DNA from: Colius striatus
Lineage: Eukaryota > Chordata > Aves > Coliiformes > Coliidae
Reading direction: 5' to 3'
Assembly: GCF_028858725.1 (NCBI RefSeq)
Contig: NC_084768.1
Location: 30,286,664 to 30,350,663 of the forward strand
Length of the DNA: 64,000 nucleotides
Below, piece after piece: positions 1 through 11,904 of the stretch. The stretch's first letter is position 1; each line of letters opens with the position of its first letter. The translations under genes were made by a program, and so were the position numbers. The notes under the pieces are model-generated. The model had not been told where the DNA came from. It saw only the letters and a list, made by a program, of their open reading frames with translations, and searched no databases.

Positions 1-1330
1 CCAGCACCCGGCGGGCACAGGAGGGTGCAGAGCGGGGTCACCCGCGTCGTGCTGCTAATCGCTGGAGCGGCGATGCCCACTCTGGTCTCGGCCAAGGAGG
101 ACTGGCCTCCCCCGCCGACACCCACCAGAAAGGGGCTGGGCAGGGCAGGCTGGCACTTCTATGCAAGCTGTGTGCAGGTCACGCCGTGCCCAAGTGTGCC
201 CCACCTGGGGCTGTGCCGATGGTGCCACATCCCCTCACCCAGGGTTTGGGGTTACACTGCTCCGGGCTTGTCGCCTCCTCCCAGAAATGGAAGCACTAAC
301 CCCCTCACCCCCTCTGTTTCTGGAGCTGCTGGCAAGGTGGGCTTGGTGCCCTGCCAGCTCCCTACCTGCGGGGTCACTGCCTGTCCCCCCACACCTCCTC
401 CTGGGACAACCCCCACCCGGGCCATGATCTGGGGTGCCCCAACAGGGTGCCTTAATGCCCCCCCATCCCAATAAGGGGGCCGCCCCAGAGCCACCTATGC
501 CCTGGGATGCCGTGGGCAAGGCCTGGGGCAGGCAACCTCCTTCCCCCTTTATTTATTGCAAAGGGAAACTATCTATAGAGAGATATATATTTTTAAGCTT
601 ATTTTAAAAGATTTATTTCTCAGCCTATGGCCTCACCCGCTGCCCAGGGTGCAGGCAGGGAGGGGGCAGACCCTTTGCCGCTGCAGGGCTGCCTGCCAGA
701 GGCAGTGGGGAGCCTGGGGTGGGGGCACAGACCCCCAGGTTCATGCCCCTGCTTCACAGGGTGCTGGGTGGCCACGGGCAGCTCACCCCTTCTGACAGCT
801 GCTCCCTGCCTCAGTTTCCCCACTGGTGAACACAGGAGGGCTGGAGATCAAGGACGTGCCGCGGCAGAGTTAGGGAGCCTGTTGCTCCCGCTACACAGGC
901 AGGGTTTTTGTGGGGGGGAGGGGGGTCGTTTGTCGCGGCCCCTTGTGCCACACGTGTTGCTCTGCCCTGGTGACGGCACGTGCTGGTGCACAGGGCAGTG
1001 CTCACTCACACAGGTGAGCTGCTGGGCACATCTCACCGGGAAAGCGTCTTTCTCCCCATGTCCCCATGCAACGGGGCTGCCCTTGAGGCCAAGCCCTGTC
1101 CCCCAGCCCCATCCCCGGCCCCATCCCGGGCACTGGCCGTGCCCTTACCCAGCACTTTAACTCCAGCCGTGTTCGCCGTGCCCGCAGCCCCGGCTCCCCC
1201 CAGACACTGCCGCTGAGCTGGGGTGGCCCCGGGGACCCCTGTCCCCATGCCAGGCGTGGGCACGGCGGGCAGGTCCCCTCCCCCACCCCCAACACGCCAT
1301 CTAAGTTATTTATATCAAAGAGAGCAAAGG
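1..1330. other. Non-coding stretch, probably 3' flank of a neighbouring gene
   Basis: GC-rich sequence with several overlapping open frames but no codon pattern or homology I recognise. An AT-rich block at about 541-625 looks like a 3'-UTR tail. In mammals PTCH2 lies next to BTBD19, so the 3' end of PTCH2 is a candidate on synteny only. I could not recognise any Patched sequence here. Confidence 0.3.
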
Positions 1331-1372
1331 TTTATTTTTGTAGTTTGTACAGGTGGTAGTGGGGACCGAAGG

Positions 1373-1378
1373 TTTATT
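1373..1378 (-). terminator. Candidate poly(A) signal of BTBD19
   Basis: TTTATT on the plus strand reads AATAAA on the minus strand, about 620 bp after the BTBD19 stop and inside an AT-rich block. A second AATAAA lies at 1331-1336. Either could end the BTBD19 3' UTR. Confidence 0.5.
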
Positions 1379-1993
1379 TTTAAAGAGTAAATATATATAT
1401 TATATATAAATTACCTGCCGTGTCCAGCCCTTTCTCCTGGGGGGCACAGCTGGGGTGGGAGGGAATGCTTTGAGACAGACCCAGCTGTGCGTGCACATAC
1501 AGTGGATGGTGAGAGGGGGGAAAACACGCTGTGGAGAGAGGTCTAAGAGTGCACACGGGGCTATGAGGGCTTGGGAGGCTGTCCCTGGCGTCGGTGCAGG
1601 GATGCCGGGGTCGCCCATCCTCAGCCCCTTCCCCATCGCGGCGGCGGGGCGGCTGTGCCGCTGTCCCGGCCGCTGCTGCAGCACGGCCCCGCTGCCGGGG
1701 GAGGGCAGCACGGCCCCGGCGCAGGGCCTCGGCACGGCGCCCGGCGGCGCGATTGGAAGGGGAAGCTCGCCCCGTGTCCCTGTCCCGCAGGGAGCGCGGC
1801 AGCCGGGCTGCGTGCGGGACCGCGGTGCCCGGGTGTCCTCGCACCCAGCTCCACGCACCAGCCCGCTCCCCATCACCACTTGGGCATCTTGCCCCGACCC
1901 CAAAGCTGCGGCGTGGGCACTTTGTTGATGCTCTTGCCGCAGCAGCCCCGCAGCCAGCCCTGCGTTGAGGGGCACCAGCGCTACCCGGGCTCC

Positions 1994-4900
1994 CTACTTG
2001 GTGTTTGGGTCCAGGAGCCGGTGGTGGTCGCGGGGCCGTGTCCCGCGCCGGGGCTGGCACAGGCGGGAGGGCACCCCGCTGCCCTTCCTCAGGGCGTGGG
2101 CCCGCCAAGCTGCCGCGATGCTCTCCACCTGTGGGCATGGGGAGAGGGATGGGGGTATCAGTAGCGTGGTTCCCCCCCCAGCAAAGCCGGCCTTGCAGCA
2201 TCCTCCAGCCCCAGAGGTGAGGCCGGGCACCCTGCGAGGAGGCAGCGGCTCACCGGGATAAGCAGATCCCGCTGGTTGTGGCTCTCCAGTGTCACCAGCT
2301 CACTGGGTGCCAGCAAGGGCAGGCGCAGCTCCTGCACGGGCAGGGAGGCCACCTCGGGCACCGGGCGCTCCAGGACGGCCTGTGGGCCAGGGGGATAGGA
2401 GGGATGGGGCTGGCGATGGCCTGGGCACCAGGGGATGTTTGGGGCAGTGAAGCAGCCTCTGTGCCCATCACACTGCTCAGGGACGGGGCACCTGGGTTCC
2501 CTGCCTGGGCTGGTGGGAATCCAAGCACCCCTGCGTGGCTGTGCCAGGGGGACCAGCCGGGACCCCCGCTCCCTGTCACCGCGTGTTGCACTCACGGAGC
2601 TGACGTGTGCCCACTCCCGCACAGCCTGCACCAGGTCCGGCTCGTCCACGGTCAGGCGGTCGCTGCGCAGCACCCGCGCCAGTACCACGTCAGACAGCTC
2701 GTGGAAGCCCCGTGTCTGCACCACTGCCTGCCAGCACACCGCAGCACCGGGGGGCTGGCACCAGCACCCCACACCAGCCCCTCACCTCCCACCTGCGTGA
2801 GCCATTGAACCCATCCTGACACCGTCCCTGCCTCGCACTCCAGCATGCCCTCACCCAGACACCCCATGCCCTGGCACCCCAGTACTCCCCAGCCATCTTC
2901 TCCCCCAAAATACATTTGTTCCCTTTCCAGCCCCCAGCCACCCCATTCTTAGGTGCCCTGCTCCCCTGCCTCATGATGCTGTGGCCCCCAGCCACGTGCC
3001 CCAGTGCTGCCCATGCCCTGGGGTACCCCGTGTGCCATCCCTGCCCATCGCCCGCAGTCCGTACCGCAGTGCAGTCCTCGATGAAGGCCAGGCAGTGCTG
3101 CTGGAGGTCTGCTTGTCTGTAGGTCACCGCAGCCTGTTGCAGAGCACAGACATCTGTGAGGGGGCTGGGATAGAAGGGATCTTCCCCCGTCAAAGCCCAG
3201 CAGAGACAGGGGCACTCTCAGGACCCAGGTGAGGCAAGCATCCGTGTGTGTGCGTGCCACGGTGTGAGTGTAGGGAATGGGCACCAAAGTCCCCTCCGTT
3301 CTTAGCCTGTCCCACTGCAAAAGGTCTCACAGCTCTACCACCCAGCCAGGCCACCCAGCCCTTGTCGCCAGCAGGAAGCACCTGATTTCCCACTGCTGTT
3401 CGGGATGTCACCCAGCCCAGGGGGGTGAGGAGCCTCAGTGTTGCTCTCACAAGGCCTCAGGGACATGGGGCCACTTGTCCCCAGTGCTCCTTGTGTGGGC
3501 ACAGAGTCAGCTTGAAGCACCCCCGCTACGTGTGCTCCAGACTGCCGGTGGTGCTCTCATCATACTCAGTGATGCTGGTCTTGCTGTCCATCTGAGCACA
3601 AAGGGGACAGGTTCCTGCCCTTCCCCAAACACAGCCCCTACCCGGAGGGGTACTTAGGACCAGCACAGACGGGGTGACCATCACCTCCCCTCCACCACAG
3701 CAGGAGACTGGCCTTGACGCAAGCCGGGAGGGAAGGCGAGATGTTTTCTTCAGGTTTGTTTTGTTCTGGGGTTTTAGGGTTTTCTGTTTGTTTCCTCCAC
3801 TTTTAGCTCTGTTTATGCTGCAGTGGTCTGGCACCAAGTCCGGCAAGAGCTTCTGTGCTCTAGGGCCATCATCTTGCCCCAAAAGCTCCACTTCAGCTTG
3901 TAGGAGATGGAACAATTTCCCTTCTCCAGGGAGCAACCTTGGTCCCACCAAGCAGTGTGGCAGGGCCACTGGGATTTCCCCAAGGCTATTTTTAGGTTTC
4001 CTAACCTCAGCAGGGTTTCCAGGATTGGCCTCAAAACCACGTGAGCTGCAAGAAACCCAGTGCCTCCCAGTTTCCTGCAGATGACAGCAAGGTCCTGGCA
4101 CTGGGGAGCTCTGGTCAGTCCTGCTCAGGATAGCCTGAGGGTACTTCCCTGCCAGGCTGTGGTGACTTTGCTGTCCCTTGCAGCCTTAGTACAATGTGCC
4201 CAGGAACTCTCAGGGTGGGCAGGGGCCAGAATTAAGTTGGAAAACCTGCCTCATCTTAGAGCTGAGAGCAGGAAGGTCAGGCCAGCTCCTGCACCAAAAT
4301 CAGATGGATAATTTTTAACCCTCTGTGACTCCACTGAGGTCACACTCACCTGCAGGGCCTCACAGACCTGTTCCACACTTAGCGTGTCCTTGATGAACTT
4401 GACGCAGAGCTGGAAGACAGATTGGGAGAGGGTGGGCAAAGCGAGATCCCAGCCCTGCCATCCTGCCCTGCCACTCTCAGCATCCCCTGGCCTCCAGAAC
4501 ATGGGATATGGAACTTGGGGCATGGGGTGGAGGCATCTCCATCCCCTAAGGAGTGATGGGCTGTGGGATCAGGCCTTGCAGCCCAGGCAAAGATTCAGCC
4601 AAGGACTGAGCTTGCTGTGACAAAGCTCATAGCCCTAGGTGTGTCACCTAACCCTGGCCACAGCCACCAGCCATGTCCTGCCCTGGGGACAGCCCCGGGG
4701 GACGTCACACACAGGCGATGCAGGCGGGATGCAGCCAGGTGGGCTCGTCTGTTAAGGAGCAGGACATCCCTCCTGCCCATCTCATCTGCCTCCCACACAA
4801 AGGGGTCAGAGACCGCAGCAAACCCAAGGGGATGTGATGTTCAGGGAGAAGCTGTCAGCTGGAGCAGAAGGGCCGTGAGTCACTGGCAGGAGGGATGTGA

Positions 4901-7900
4901 GGTCACCCTGCAGCTGGGGACAGAGCCGCGGGCTTCCCCGGCTGTCCTTGGTCAGCCCCCTTCCCCTCCTATCCCTATGGCTCTCTCCACTGCAAGCCCC
5001 TGAGGGGGAATTTGCGAATCGTGTGACCGGGTCACCACGTTCCCCCTTTTTTGCAACACCCCTTTATGCCTCTTCCCTTCCCAGCCAGCTGTTTGACAGC
5101 CCCGCGCCACATCTGGGGCCAGAGCAGGTCCTGCACCAGCACACACGAACCACCGCCTCACCCAGCGCGGTGCGAGGCACGGGGCGAGCGAGGGAGGGAC
5201 GGAGGGAGGAGAGGAGGGAGGGACGGAGGGAGGGGAAGTCCGGGGGCATGAGGTGGTGGGTCACGCCATCACCCGGCTGTAATTCAGGAATCGCTCTGAT
5301 GACGTGGCCCACGTGCCTTCCCCAACGCTGCGCCAGTCCAGCTGCCTGCTGCCTCCTCGTGCAGCTCCTGTCTCCTCTTTTTGCTCCCTGCTGCTTTCCC
5401 AAACCCTTCCTGCCTGAAGCAGCCCCTCACCTTGGCAGCACCGTGACTTAGGGTGCTGTGCTTTCCCCATGGCACCATCCTGCCCTGCTGCCTGGGGTGC
5501 TGTTCTTTCCCATGGCACCATCCTGCCGGGCAACTGAAGGGGTGATGGCATAGGGGCTTTCCTGCTGCCCTTTGCTGTGTGGGAGATGTGAGGCCTCATG
5601 CTCTTCCCTGGGATTCCCCAGCACATGTGGGGCTCCCCGATGGTGTTGCACCCCCTTCAAGGGGGATCCCACCAGAGAGATCCTCCAGGATCAAGCAGCA
5701 GGGGCTGCGTCTCTGATGGACCTGGGTGATGCACCACAGTGCCGTCCTTGGAGCCACCTCTAGTCGCTAGCCATGCAGGGACCATCTTGAGGTGCCCCTC
5801 AGCAGAGGGGCACTCAGAGACCCCTAGCCTCAGTCTAAGCAGGGCCATACCTCGCACAGGTCTTGCAGGCCGTACTCCACTGATGAGGTCAGCACCTCCA
5901 GCGCCTGCAGACAAGAAAGACCTTGTGAACATGAGCAGGCAAGGCCATGGCAGCCCAGGGGCAAAGGACACGTGTCCCGCCTCTGTGGGAGCTCTCAGGT
6001 GGGGCATGGGGGGGAAGGAGCTGTCAGGTAGGAGAATATGAAGGTTTTCTGGAGGTTTCCAAACCCTTCTGGACACGTTGTGTGGCCTGATTGAGGGGAA
6101 CCTGCTTTAGCAGGGGGTTGGACTGGATAAGCTCTAGATCTCTATGATTCTGTGAAGGTGTCCTGCTCTGGTGTCCCCATTCCCAGCATCCAACGTGTGC
6201 ATAGCCAGCTGTCCCAAGGCTGGGACAGACACAAGTGGGACAGGGTGCTCTAGACACACATGCAGAGCATCCCTTCCACTCCAGCACCCCAGGAGCTGCA
6301 AAACACTCCCTAGTCCTACAACCCCCTCGCCTTGTCCTTCCCATGGCCCCACCAGCCCCAATCCCCACTCACGATGTGGCTGTTGAGGGTGACGCTGTTG
6401 GTGTAGAGGAACTCAATGACAGCCAGGAAGACCTCGGGTTGCACGTTGCCCAGGACGAAGGGGCCCTGTGGTGGGTCGCTGTTGGGGGGGTCCTCGGTGC
6501 CCGCTGGCGCCCGGCAGAGCATGCCCCGGAAAGCCTGGCAGCGGCAGGCCAGCACACAGCGGTGCGCAAACACCCGCCGCTGCTCCCGGCCCACCACGAA
6601 CGTCACGTCACTGCGGAGCAGAGTGGGCCCTGAGGGATGGGGCATGACGGGCCCTGGGGCTGGCACAGGGCACACTGGCTGGGTGCACATCCCAGAGAGG
6701 CAGTGCCCTTTAGTTTTAATCCAGGGGCTTTTCCCAGCAGAAGCACAGAGGGGTCTTGCTGGTGGCTCCTTGCACCTGTCTGAACAACACGGGCAGGGCG
6801 AGCAAGATGGGGCCTCTGGAAAGCACAGCCGTGGGTTCTGGCACAGAGCAGGGCAGAGAAAGGCCAGGGACAGCTGGAGAAAGTGGCTTTCTCTTTTGTT
6901 ACAATAGAGACAGGGAAGGTATGGCAGCCATCAGGCCTGGCCTCCCTGACTCACGGGAACTGACTCAGAGGCTCAGGGATGTGAAGCCTCCAGTATCGCT
7001 GCTGGTGGGGCTGGCACTGGCCCTCCCCAGGCCTGTCCCCAGGCTCAGTGGAGCACAGGCTCCACCCCACAGCCTCCCAGCACAATTCCCCAACCCCAAG
7101 ACCTCAGGAAAAGGAAGTAAGATCAGGGAAAGAGGAGCAAGCAAAGGGCAGGGAGTCTCCAGCCTGTGTGCACCATACAGCCATAGCCCATCCATCCCCT
7201 CTTCCTCCATCTCAGCAGGGGAAAGAGCAGATGACATGCCACCAAAACTCAAGCTGCCATAAGGCTGTGCACAAATCCATGGCCCAACCCTCAGTGTGTC
7301 CTATGGAGATGGATGTGCCCACCAGAGATAAGAGCAGGATTCAGGATGGGTGCAGGATGAAGGCTGCAGGATGGGAGATGCAGAAGGAAGGATGTAGCAT
7401 GTGAGGTGCAGGTTGTAGAAGGAAAGGTGCAGGATAAAGGATGCAGGCTGAAGGTGATGGATGCAAAGTGCGGATTTCAGGTTGCAGGGTGCAGAATGAA
7501 GGCTGCAGGGTCTGCGGGATGCAAGCTGTGAGTAGCAGGATAAGGTCTGGGGATGGCCTGGCACTGGCAGCCACTTCTCCACTGTGGTTGGGGAGTTTTC
7601 ACTGGGATTTCTCTTCTGAGTGACCAGAATTTCTTGAGGGACAGGGATTTCCTTGGATAGCACTGGCATTTGTGTCATGCCTGGAAAGCACACAGCCAGC
7701 CAGCTGCCAGGCAGGGAGGTGCTAGGTAGGGGGTGGCCGAGCCAGCAGCTCTCTGTCTCCAGTTCCTGCTTGGGGACGAGGTGGCAAGGATGCCAGGGGC
7801 TGCAGGGGTGCATCTGGGCTGCCACCCATCTGCCAGGGGCTGGTGTCAGTCACCACATGGTTGGAGATGTTGAAGGAAAGCCCCAGTGAAGCTGCACTGG

Positions 7901-8376
7901 AAGAAAGGAGCCAAGCAGTGGGGGATGGCAGCAGTACCCCCACTCCTGCCAAGGGCAGAAGTCCCAGCACACAGTTTAGCTTGGGTGCCTTGCCCCACTG
8001 GCACCATGCCTGGGGATGGAGCAGGTCTGGGTGCACCCAGGGACCATCCTTCCCGAGGAGAGGCAGCGGCTGCCCCAGGAGGATGTCCCTGGGGTCCTGC
8101 TGCGGTGGAGAAAAGCCGTGCACGATGCCCCAGGGCACGCACAAGCCGTGCCTTCCCCAGCCCGGGGCTCCCCACATCGCACTGCGACCCACACCCCCGC
8201 GGCAGGGCTCGGCGCTGCGGGAAGGCAACACGGACCAGGCGCTGGGGGCTTCAGCACGGCTGGGCGGAAGCCCCCCCGGCCCCTCACCTGAACTGGGGGT
8301 TGTTGACCAGGGTGCGGAGGGCGGAGGTGAAGGCGGCCGCCTCGCCCTGCAGCCGCGCTGCGCAGGGTCCGGCCAT
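1994..8376 (-). CDS. BTBD19: BTB domain-containing protein 19, complete, 8 exons
   Basis: BTBD19 is a BTB/BACK protein of little-known function; such proteins usually dimerise and often bind CUL3. I traced eight exons with GT/AG ends and matching phases: 8288-8376, 6373-6610, 5851-5904, 4350-4409, 3065-3133, 2596-2727, 2254-2379 and 1994-2128. They total 903 nt and 300 aa, against about 291 aa in human. Exons 1-2 hold the BTB fold (SDVTFVVG at residues 30-37, FAHRCVLACR, then IEFLYTNSV). Exons 3-7 hold the BACK-like helices (CEALQ, LAFIED, RGFHELSDVVLARVLRSD, LRLPLLAPSEL). The last exon ends in DHHRLLDPNTK, like the human C-terminus. The start ATG lies in a CpG-rich first exon and gives the expected N-terminus. 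The exon 2 segment between the BTB strands has a Pro/Asp-rich stretch that looks longer than in mammals. No breaks were seen. Confidence 0.93.
5183..5237 (+). repeat. G-rich purine tract in BTBD19 intron
   Basis: Repeated GGGAGGGA/GGAGGGAGG runs in the intron between exons 3 and 4 of BTBD19. On the plus strand the runs are dense enough to form a G-quadruplex. The gene is on the other strand, so its transcript carries the C-rich version. Confidence 0.6.
5456..5530 (+). repeat. Short direct repeat in BTBD19 intron
   Basis: Two neighbouring copies of a motif containing CCATGGCACCATCCTGCC, joined by a TGCTGCCTGGGGTGCTGT spacer. A simple local duplication with no sign of function. Confidence 0.6.
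6045..6156 (+). mobile_element. CR1 LINE 3' tail
   Basis: Typical avian CR1 3' end: a run around GGGGGTTGGACTGGATAAGC, then the terminal TCTATGATTCTGTGA. It lies in a BTBD19 intron, in the opposite orientation to the gene. It is a short 5'-truncated copy. Confidence 0.8.
7335..7520 (+). repeat. Degenerate minisatellite in BTBD19 intron 1
   Basis: About a dozen imperfect repeats of a 12-16 bp unit like GCAGGATGAAGGCT, on a purine-rich strand. Copies vary in length and sequence, so the tract is old or interrupted. It lies in intron 1 of BTBD19. Confidence 0.7.
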
Positions 8377-8520
8377 GGGCTGGCGGCGAGAGGGCGGTGG
8401 CGGCGGCGGGACGGAGGCGGGTGGGAGGCGGGACGAACGCGGGAGGCCGGGGCCAGGCAGGCCGGTCTGGAGAGGCTGCAGGGAGGAAGCTGTGCTGTAC
8501 GACGTGACACGGCTCATTGC
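8377..8520 (-). promoter_or_regulatory. CpG-rich promoter region of BTBD19
   Basis: GGCGG-rich sequence with many CpGs lies directly upstream of the BTBD19 start codon. It contains GC-box-like runs and no TATA box, as expected for a CpG-island promoter. The TSS cannot be placed from sequence. Confidence 0.6.
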
Positions 8521-9086
8521 TAGGGAAACCTGGCACGCAGCACTGGGTTGAAGAAGCCGGGGAGGCAGCGGGAGGGAGAGGTGGGGCTACAAGCGGTGAA
8601 GCGCACCCTGGGTGCCAAAGCGGTCTGCGGGCTGGGAACAGAGCTGGGCGGCCCGGCTGCATCTGCCTTCATGTGGCGTCCCTTGCTGCAGGTCGTGGCA
8701 CGGCCCCAGTACCCCTGGCACGGGGACTCGCTTCCCCCACCAGCCCGTGGCTTTGCTACAGGGGATGGGCAGATGGAGGTGAAGGGAACGGGCAGCTGGC
8801 CTTTCGGAAAATGCAACAAATGCACAAATATCACCCCTGCCTGCACATGCATGGCCTCAGGGGAAAGCCTCTGGGTGTGGATGGGTCCCCAGCACCAGCA
8901 GTGCGACAGACTCCAGCCCAGCAGAGAGATCTGCCTCCTGAAACAGCAAAAGCTGCTTCACCTGCCAATGCTCCCTGCAGCTCTCACGTCTGCTCAGGAC
9001 ACAAGTGATCACAGGCAGAAAAAAGCATAACCAGCTTCACTCAAGCCCAACCCAAGTGCTGTGCCATCCCCTTTGTCCTCTTTATG
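8521..9086. other. Intergenic, nothing recognised
   Basis: No coding pattern, RNA gene or repeat that I recognise. Open frames here are short and lack splice or start context. Confidence 0.5.
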
Positions 9087-9620
9087 TTAAGCCTGTCTAA
9101 CTCCAAGTGTCCCTGGATGGGGATGCTGGAGGAGTCCCCACAGAGAGACCCATCTTAACAGGGAGAGGGAGGAGCAAGGCCCACAGCCAACAGTACCCTG
9201 AAGGAGAGCGGTCCAGCTGCCAGCACTAGATAGTGATAGGCTATAAACAGAAACACAAAAGCTGTCTCCACTTTCCTCAAATAGCTCAACAGCCAAACCA
9301 GACAAAGACACATTGACATGACAGCCCAGGCTTACCAAACCCAGCAGTGCCTGTAGCTCCATACTGGAATGGGGAAGTTTACGTCCGTTGAAGGAAAAGT
9401 GGAAGGAACCTTCTTAGTCCTTACAGACCACTCCGTAGCTGTGGAATCCTTGATACACTACCCTCACGTGAAGAAAGCCCTGCAGGAGTAGAAGATCTGG
9501 CATTCTGTGGAATTGCACATTAGGCTTGGCTGTATGCAAACCCTTGCTGCTTTAAGAATGCTTCTCATACTTCTGCTGGGATATTAGTGTAAATACACAC
9601 ATTTTACAGTAAGAAAGGAA
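9087..9620 (+). pseudogene. Array-type segment: 3' part of a D-type member and its flank
   Basis: The part from about 9310 matches, in opposite orientation, the sequence after the D-type frames at 13021-13365 and 30970-31315. Shared features are the QTQQCL-stop ending, the CTCCATACTGGAATGGGG join, a 40-codon open frame (9369-9491) and the terminal stretch around GTGTAAATACACACATTTTA. It lies outside the array, on its BTBD19 side, so family sequence once reached this far or was inverted here. It is more diverged than copies inside the array. Confidence 0.6.
9369..9491 (+). other. Short open frame (40 aa) repeated near D-type copies
   Basis: The frame starts MGKFTSVEGK and ends YPHVKKALQE. Copies on the minus strand at 13198-13323 and 31147-31272 encode 41 residues with only a few substitutions (MGKFMSIEGK start). 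All three follow the same stop codon of a D-type frame by a dozen bases. A further weak echo (LVLTDHS) lies on the minus strand near 9700. I do not recognise the peptide. It may be a coding remnant rather than a real small protein. Confidence 0.35.
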
Positions 9621-9721
9621 GGAACTAAGGGAGGCTGTTTCCAAGTCTCGCGTGACTTGGCACATGGGCAGCTCAGACAACAGAGCCACCGCTGGAGAGA
9701 CCACTAGGGAGTGGTCTGTAA

Positions 9722-10085
9722 GGACCAAGGGTGGCCCCTTCAGCCGCAGCGGCGCGGCGGGTGCTGAGGGAGCACCAACGGCCAGCGGTGCCGCCGGCCC
9801 GTAACGGCCCCTCGCGGCGACGGAGGGACGACGGCGGCCGCGACATCCGGGGCCCGTCCAGCTCACCCCTGAGCGCCGAGTCCGCCTCCGGGCGGGCCCG
9901 CGGCACTCCCGCCCCCCCTTCCCCACCTCACCGCGGTGCTGAGCTGGGCCGTGACGGCGCTGTGCTCCCCGTTGCGGTGATCGGCTCGTCCATGGGCTCC
10001 CCGCGGCCCCCGCCATCGCCTCCAGATCAACTCCACCGTGGGGCCGCCGGGGAGCCCCCTCCACGTGCCCCCCTGCCGACAGCAC
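9722..10085. promoter_or_regulatory. Isolated CpG-rich block, possible promoter or first exon
   Basis: Dense CpG with GCGGCG, CGCGG and CCGCGG runs, not linked to any recognised gene start. On the minus strand an ATG near 9993 runs to a good splice donor (CACCGCG|GTGAGG) near 9929, like a short first exon. No downstream exon was found. It could be an unannotated promoter between BTBD19 and the array, or the relic of a duplicated first exon. Confidence 0.4.
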
Positions 10086-10124
10086 AGGGCTACCAAGGTG
10101 ATCAAAGCACTGGAAAGTCATTCT

Positions 10125-10990
10125 TAAGATGGAAGGCTGCAGCACCTGGGGCTGCTCAGCCTGGAGAAGACTTCTTTCAGCCAGTGTTCCCATTGCTTGC
10201 ATGGTCCTCTGACCTTAGCCCCCTCAAGAGCCAGTGAACTATAAGGGGGGGCTTTTCAGACAGCGCCCAGTTACTACATTTAGATTTCAGAAGCAGCATT
10301 TTGTTCAAGTTCTGTCCGTGATGCCAGTGAATGCTTTGCCAAATGAGGTCGGGCAACCGAGAGGACACAGATGCCAATGCAAAGGTTAATTTTATTTCAC
10401 TATCTACTTGAAAACATTACAGAAAAGAAGATAATGCTTTCAGTTACAACTCTAAGCCTATAACACTATTTCTAAGCAGCAAAGAGCATAAGCAAGGTCA
10501 TGCAGCTCATCATTACTACATGAGAACAGAAGGATACATCACCAGTTGTCCTAATTGCCGTAATCCAGACCCACAGTTGCTGGGGAGCCCCTGTTGCAGC
10601 AAGGCTTTGGAGAGCCTGTCTGTCCCAGCAGTTGGGAGCATCCTACGCAGTGCATCCATTCCAGGGTGGGGTCTCCAAAGCTGCTGCAAGAGGGCCCAGC
10701 TTTTTGTATGGTTGAATAAACGATCTTACCTAACTTCACCTGCGGAAACATCTGGTTTCACTCTCCATTGAGATGCCACCTGAAGCTTGGCCAAGGCTCA
10801 AGGAGGAACCAAGGGGGATACATCAAAGCAATAAATGCATTCTCACACACACCTTGAGCTAATAATGCAAAACGTTATCCTGGCTAACAATTCTGTTGTA
10901 TCTAAGCTCCATCTTTCACTAAGGCATGCATCTCACATTGATTATCAGCTACTAATTCTAGGTAACGTTGGGGAGGGGCTTGAGGCTCTG
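10125..10990. repeat. Duplicated flank (copy 1; copy 2 at 36445-37285)
   Basis: About 860 bp nearly identical to 36445-37285. Both lie next to an A-type copy on its 3' side. The left end contains a CR1 interior piece (GACCTGGGGCTGCTCAGCCTGG type). The minus strand has an AATAAA (plus 10391-10396). No gene recognised. Confidence 0.75.
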
Positions 10991-11094
10991 AGAATTGTCC
11001 TGCTGGGCTTCAGTCCCTTGACAAGTCCTTCTCGCTAGCAGGACTGCTCCAGGCAGCACGTTGGACTGAAGGAACCCCTGGCAGGCCAGCTTCC

Positions 11095-11787
11095 TCAGGG
11101 CTTCAGCCCTGCAGCTTGGCACGTGCCTGAGGAAGAGGCAGAGGAACTCTCGGAGCCTGCTGCATCTTCCTCGCCCACACTGTCTTCGCTTCTTTCATCG
11201 CCAGGCTTCTCGCCTTCGGTCACTGTGGTTCCCTGCTCCCCACAAGGAGATTCGTTCCTGTGGGACTGATCCTTGCGTGCTCCTCCCTTGACTCTTCTCC
11301 AGAGGACACGTGCAAGCCAAATAAAGCAGTGCAGCCCCATGATCCCGTCAAGCAGCTGGGTCCCGTCCACCTGGTCAAGGAAGTCCCGAAGCAGGCTCAG
11401 ACGAGAGGCCCTGTCTGAGGCCGTGATGTTGAAAAGAGAGAAAAGTTGACTACCGAAGTTTGCCCTGGATCCGCCCAGACCATTGCTCCCGGGCCTCTTC
11501 ATGACAATACTGTCAACATCAGCGGGCGACTTCTCCAGGAACTCAGGATTGATTGTTGTCTTGTACCCAAACAATCGGAGGGGTCTGAGAAGGCCAATGC
11601 TTCCAGGTGCTTCAGCAGCCTTGCTCTCTGCTGGATGGAGTTGCTGATTGGGGCCTTCAGGAAGGAAGAACTTGTCTGTGTCCGTGTCAGGTTGGATGAA
11701 ACCGTTAAACTTCGTGTAGATATTAATGGTGAACAGAGGGAATGTGATGAAACTGAAGGTGAGGGGGAAAAATGAGATGAGTACCAT
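11095..11787 (-). CDS. A-type array membrane protein, copy A1 (230 aa)
   Basis: I do not recognise this family. What can be seen: one uninterrupted 230-codon frame; a hydrophobic N-terminus (MVLISFFPLTFSFITF..., residues 1-24) that reads as a signal peptide or anchor; a Pro/Asp motif (IQPDTDTDKF, 31-40); an N-glycosylation sequon NIT at 120-122; a hydrophobic segment at 145-163 (LLDGIMGLHCFIWLARVLW) followed by basic residues; and an acidic Ser-rich tail (about 187-222). The start was chosen because the ATG follows the shared leader at the same place as in all paralogs. It aligns along its whole length with B-type (same length, 230 aa) and more weakly with C-type. The promoter lies just upstream at about 11905-12000. 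A small single-pass or hairpin membrane protein is the likely product; function unknown. Confidence 0.7.
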   Translation of the reverse strand: MVLISFFPLTFSFITFPLFTINIYTKFNGFIQPDTDTDKFFLPEGPNQQLHPAESKAAEAPGSIGLLRPLRLFGYKTTINPEFLEKSPADVDSIVMKRPGSNGLGGSRANFGSQLFSLFNITASDRASRLSLLRDFLDQVDGTQLLDGIMGLHCFIWLARVLWRRVKGGARKDQSHRNESPCGEQGTTVTEGEKPGDERSEDSVGEEDAAGSESSSASSSGTCQAAGLKP

Positions 11788-11904
11788 TGTGGTCTCTCCC
11801 GAGGTAAAATGTCTGGAGGAGCGAGGTTGGGCTGTCCCTCTGAGCAGAGCTCAGGCAGCGACCACCAGGCCCGAGCGGTGGCTCTGGCGTCTGAGCTGCC
11901 CAGA

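Noticed and set aside
25-1295. Several open frames on both strands at the window start
   Set aside because: They overlap each other, are Pro/Gly/Ala-rich from base composition, and show no domain. I could not support a Patched C-terminus.
8505-8530. RFX X-box in the BTBD19 promoter
   Set aside because: The GTTTCCCTAGCAATG-like match breaks the consensus at key positions.
10385-10780. Minus-strand frame MFPQVKLGK... in the duplicated flank as a gene
   Set aside because: It is not kept open to the same length in both copies (10125-10990 and 36445-37285), and no domain or splice partner was found.
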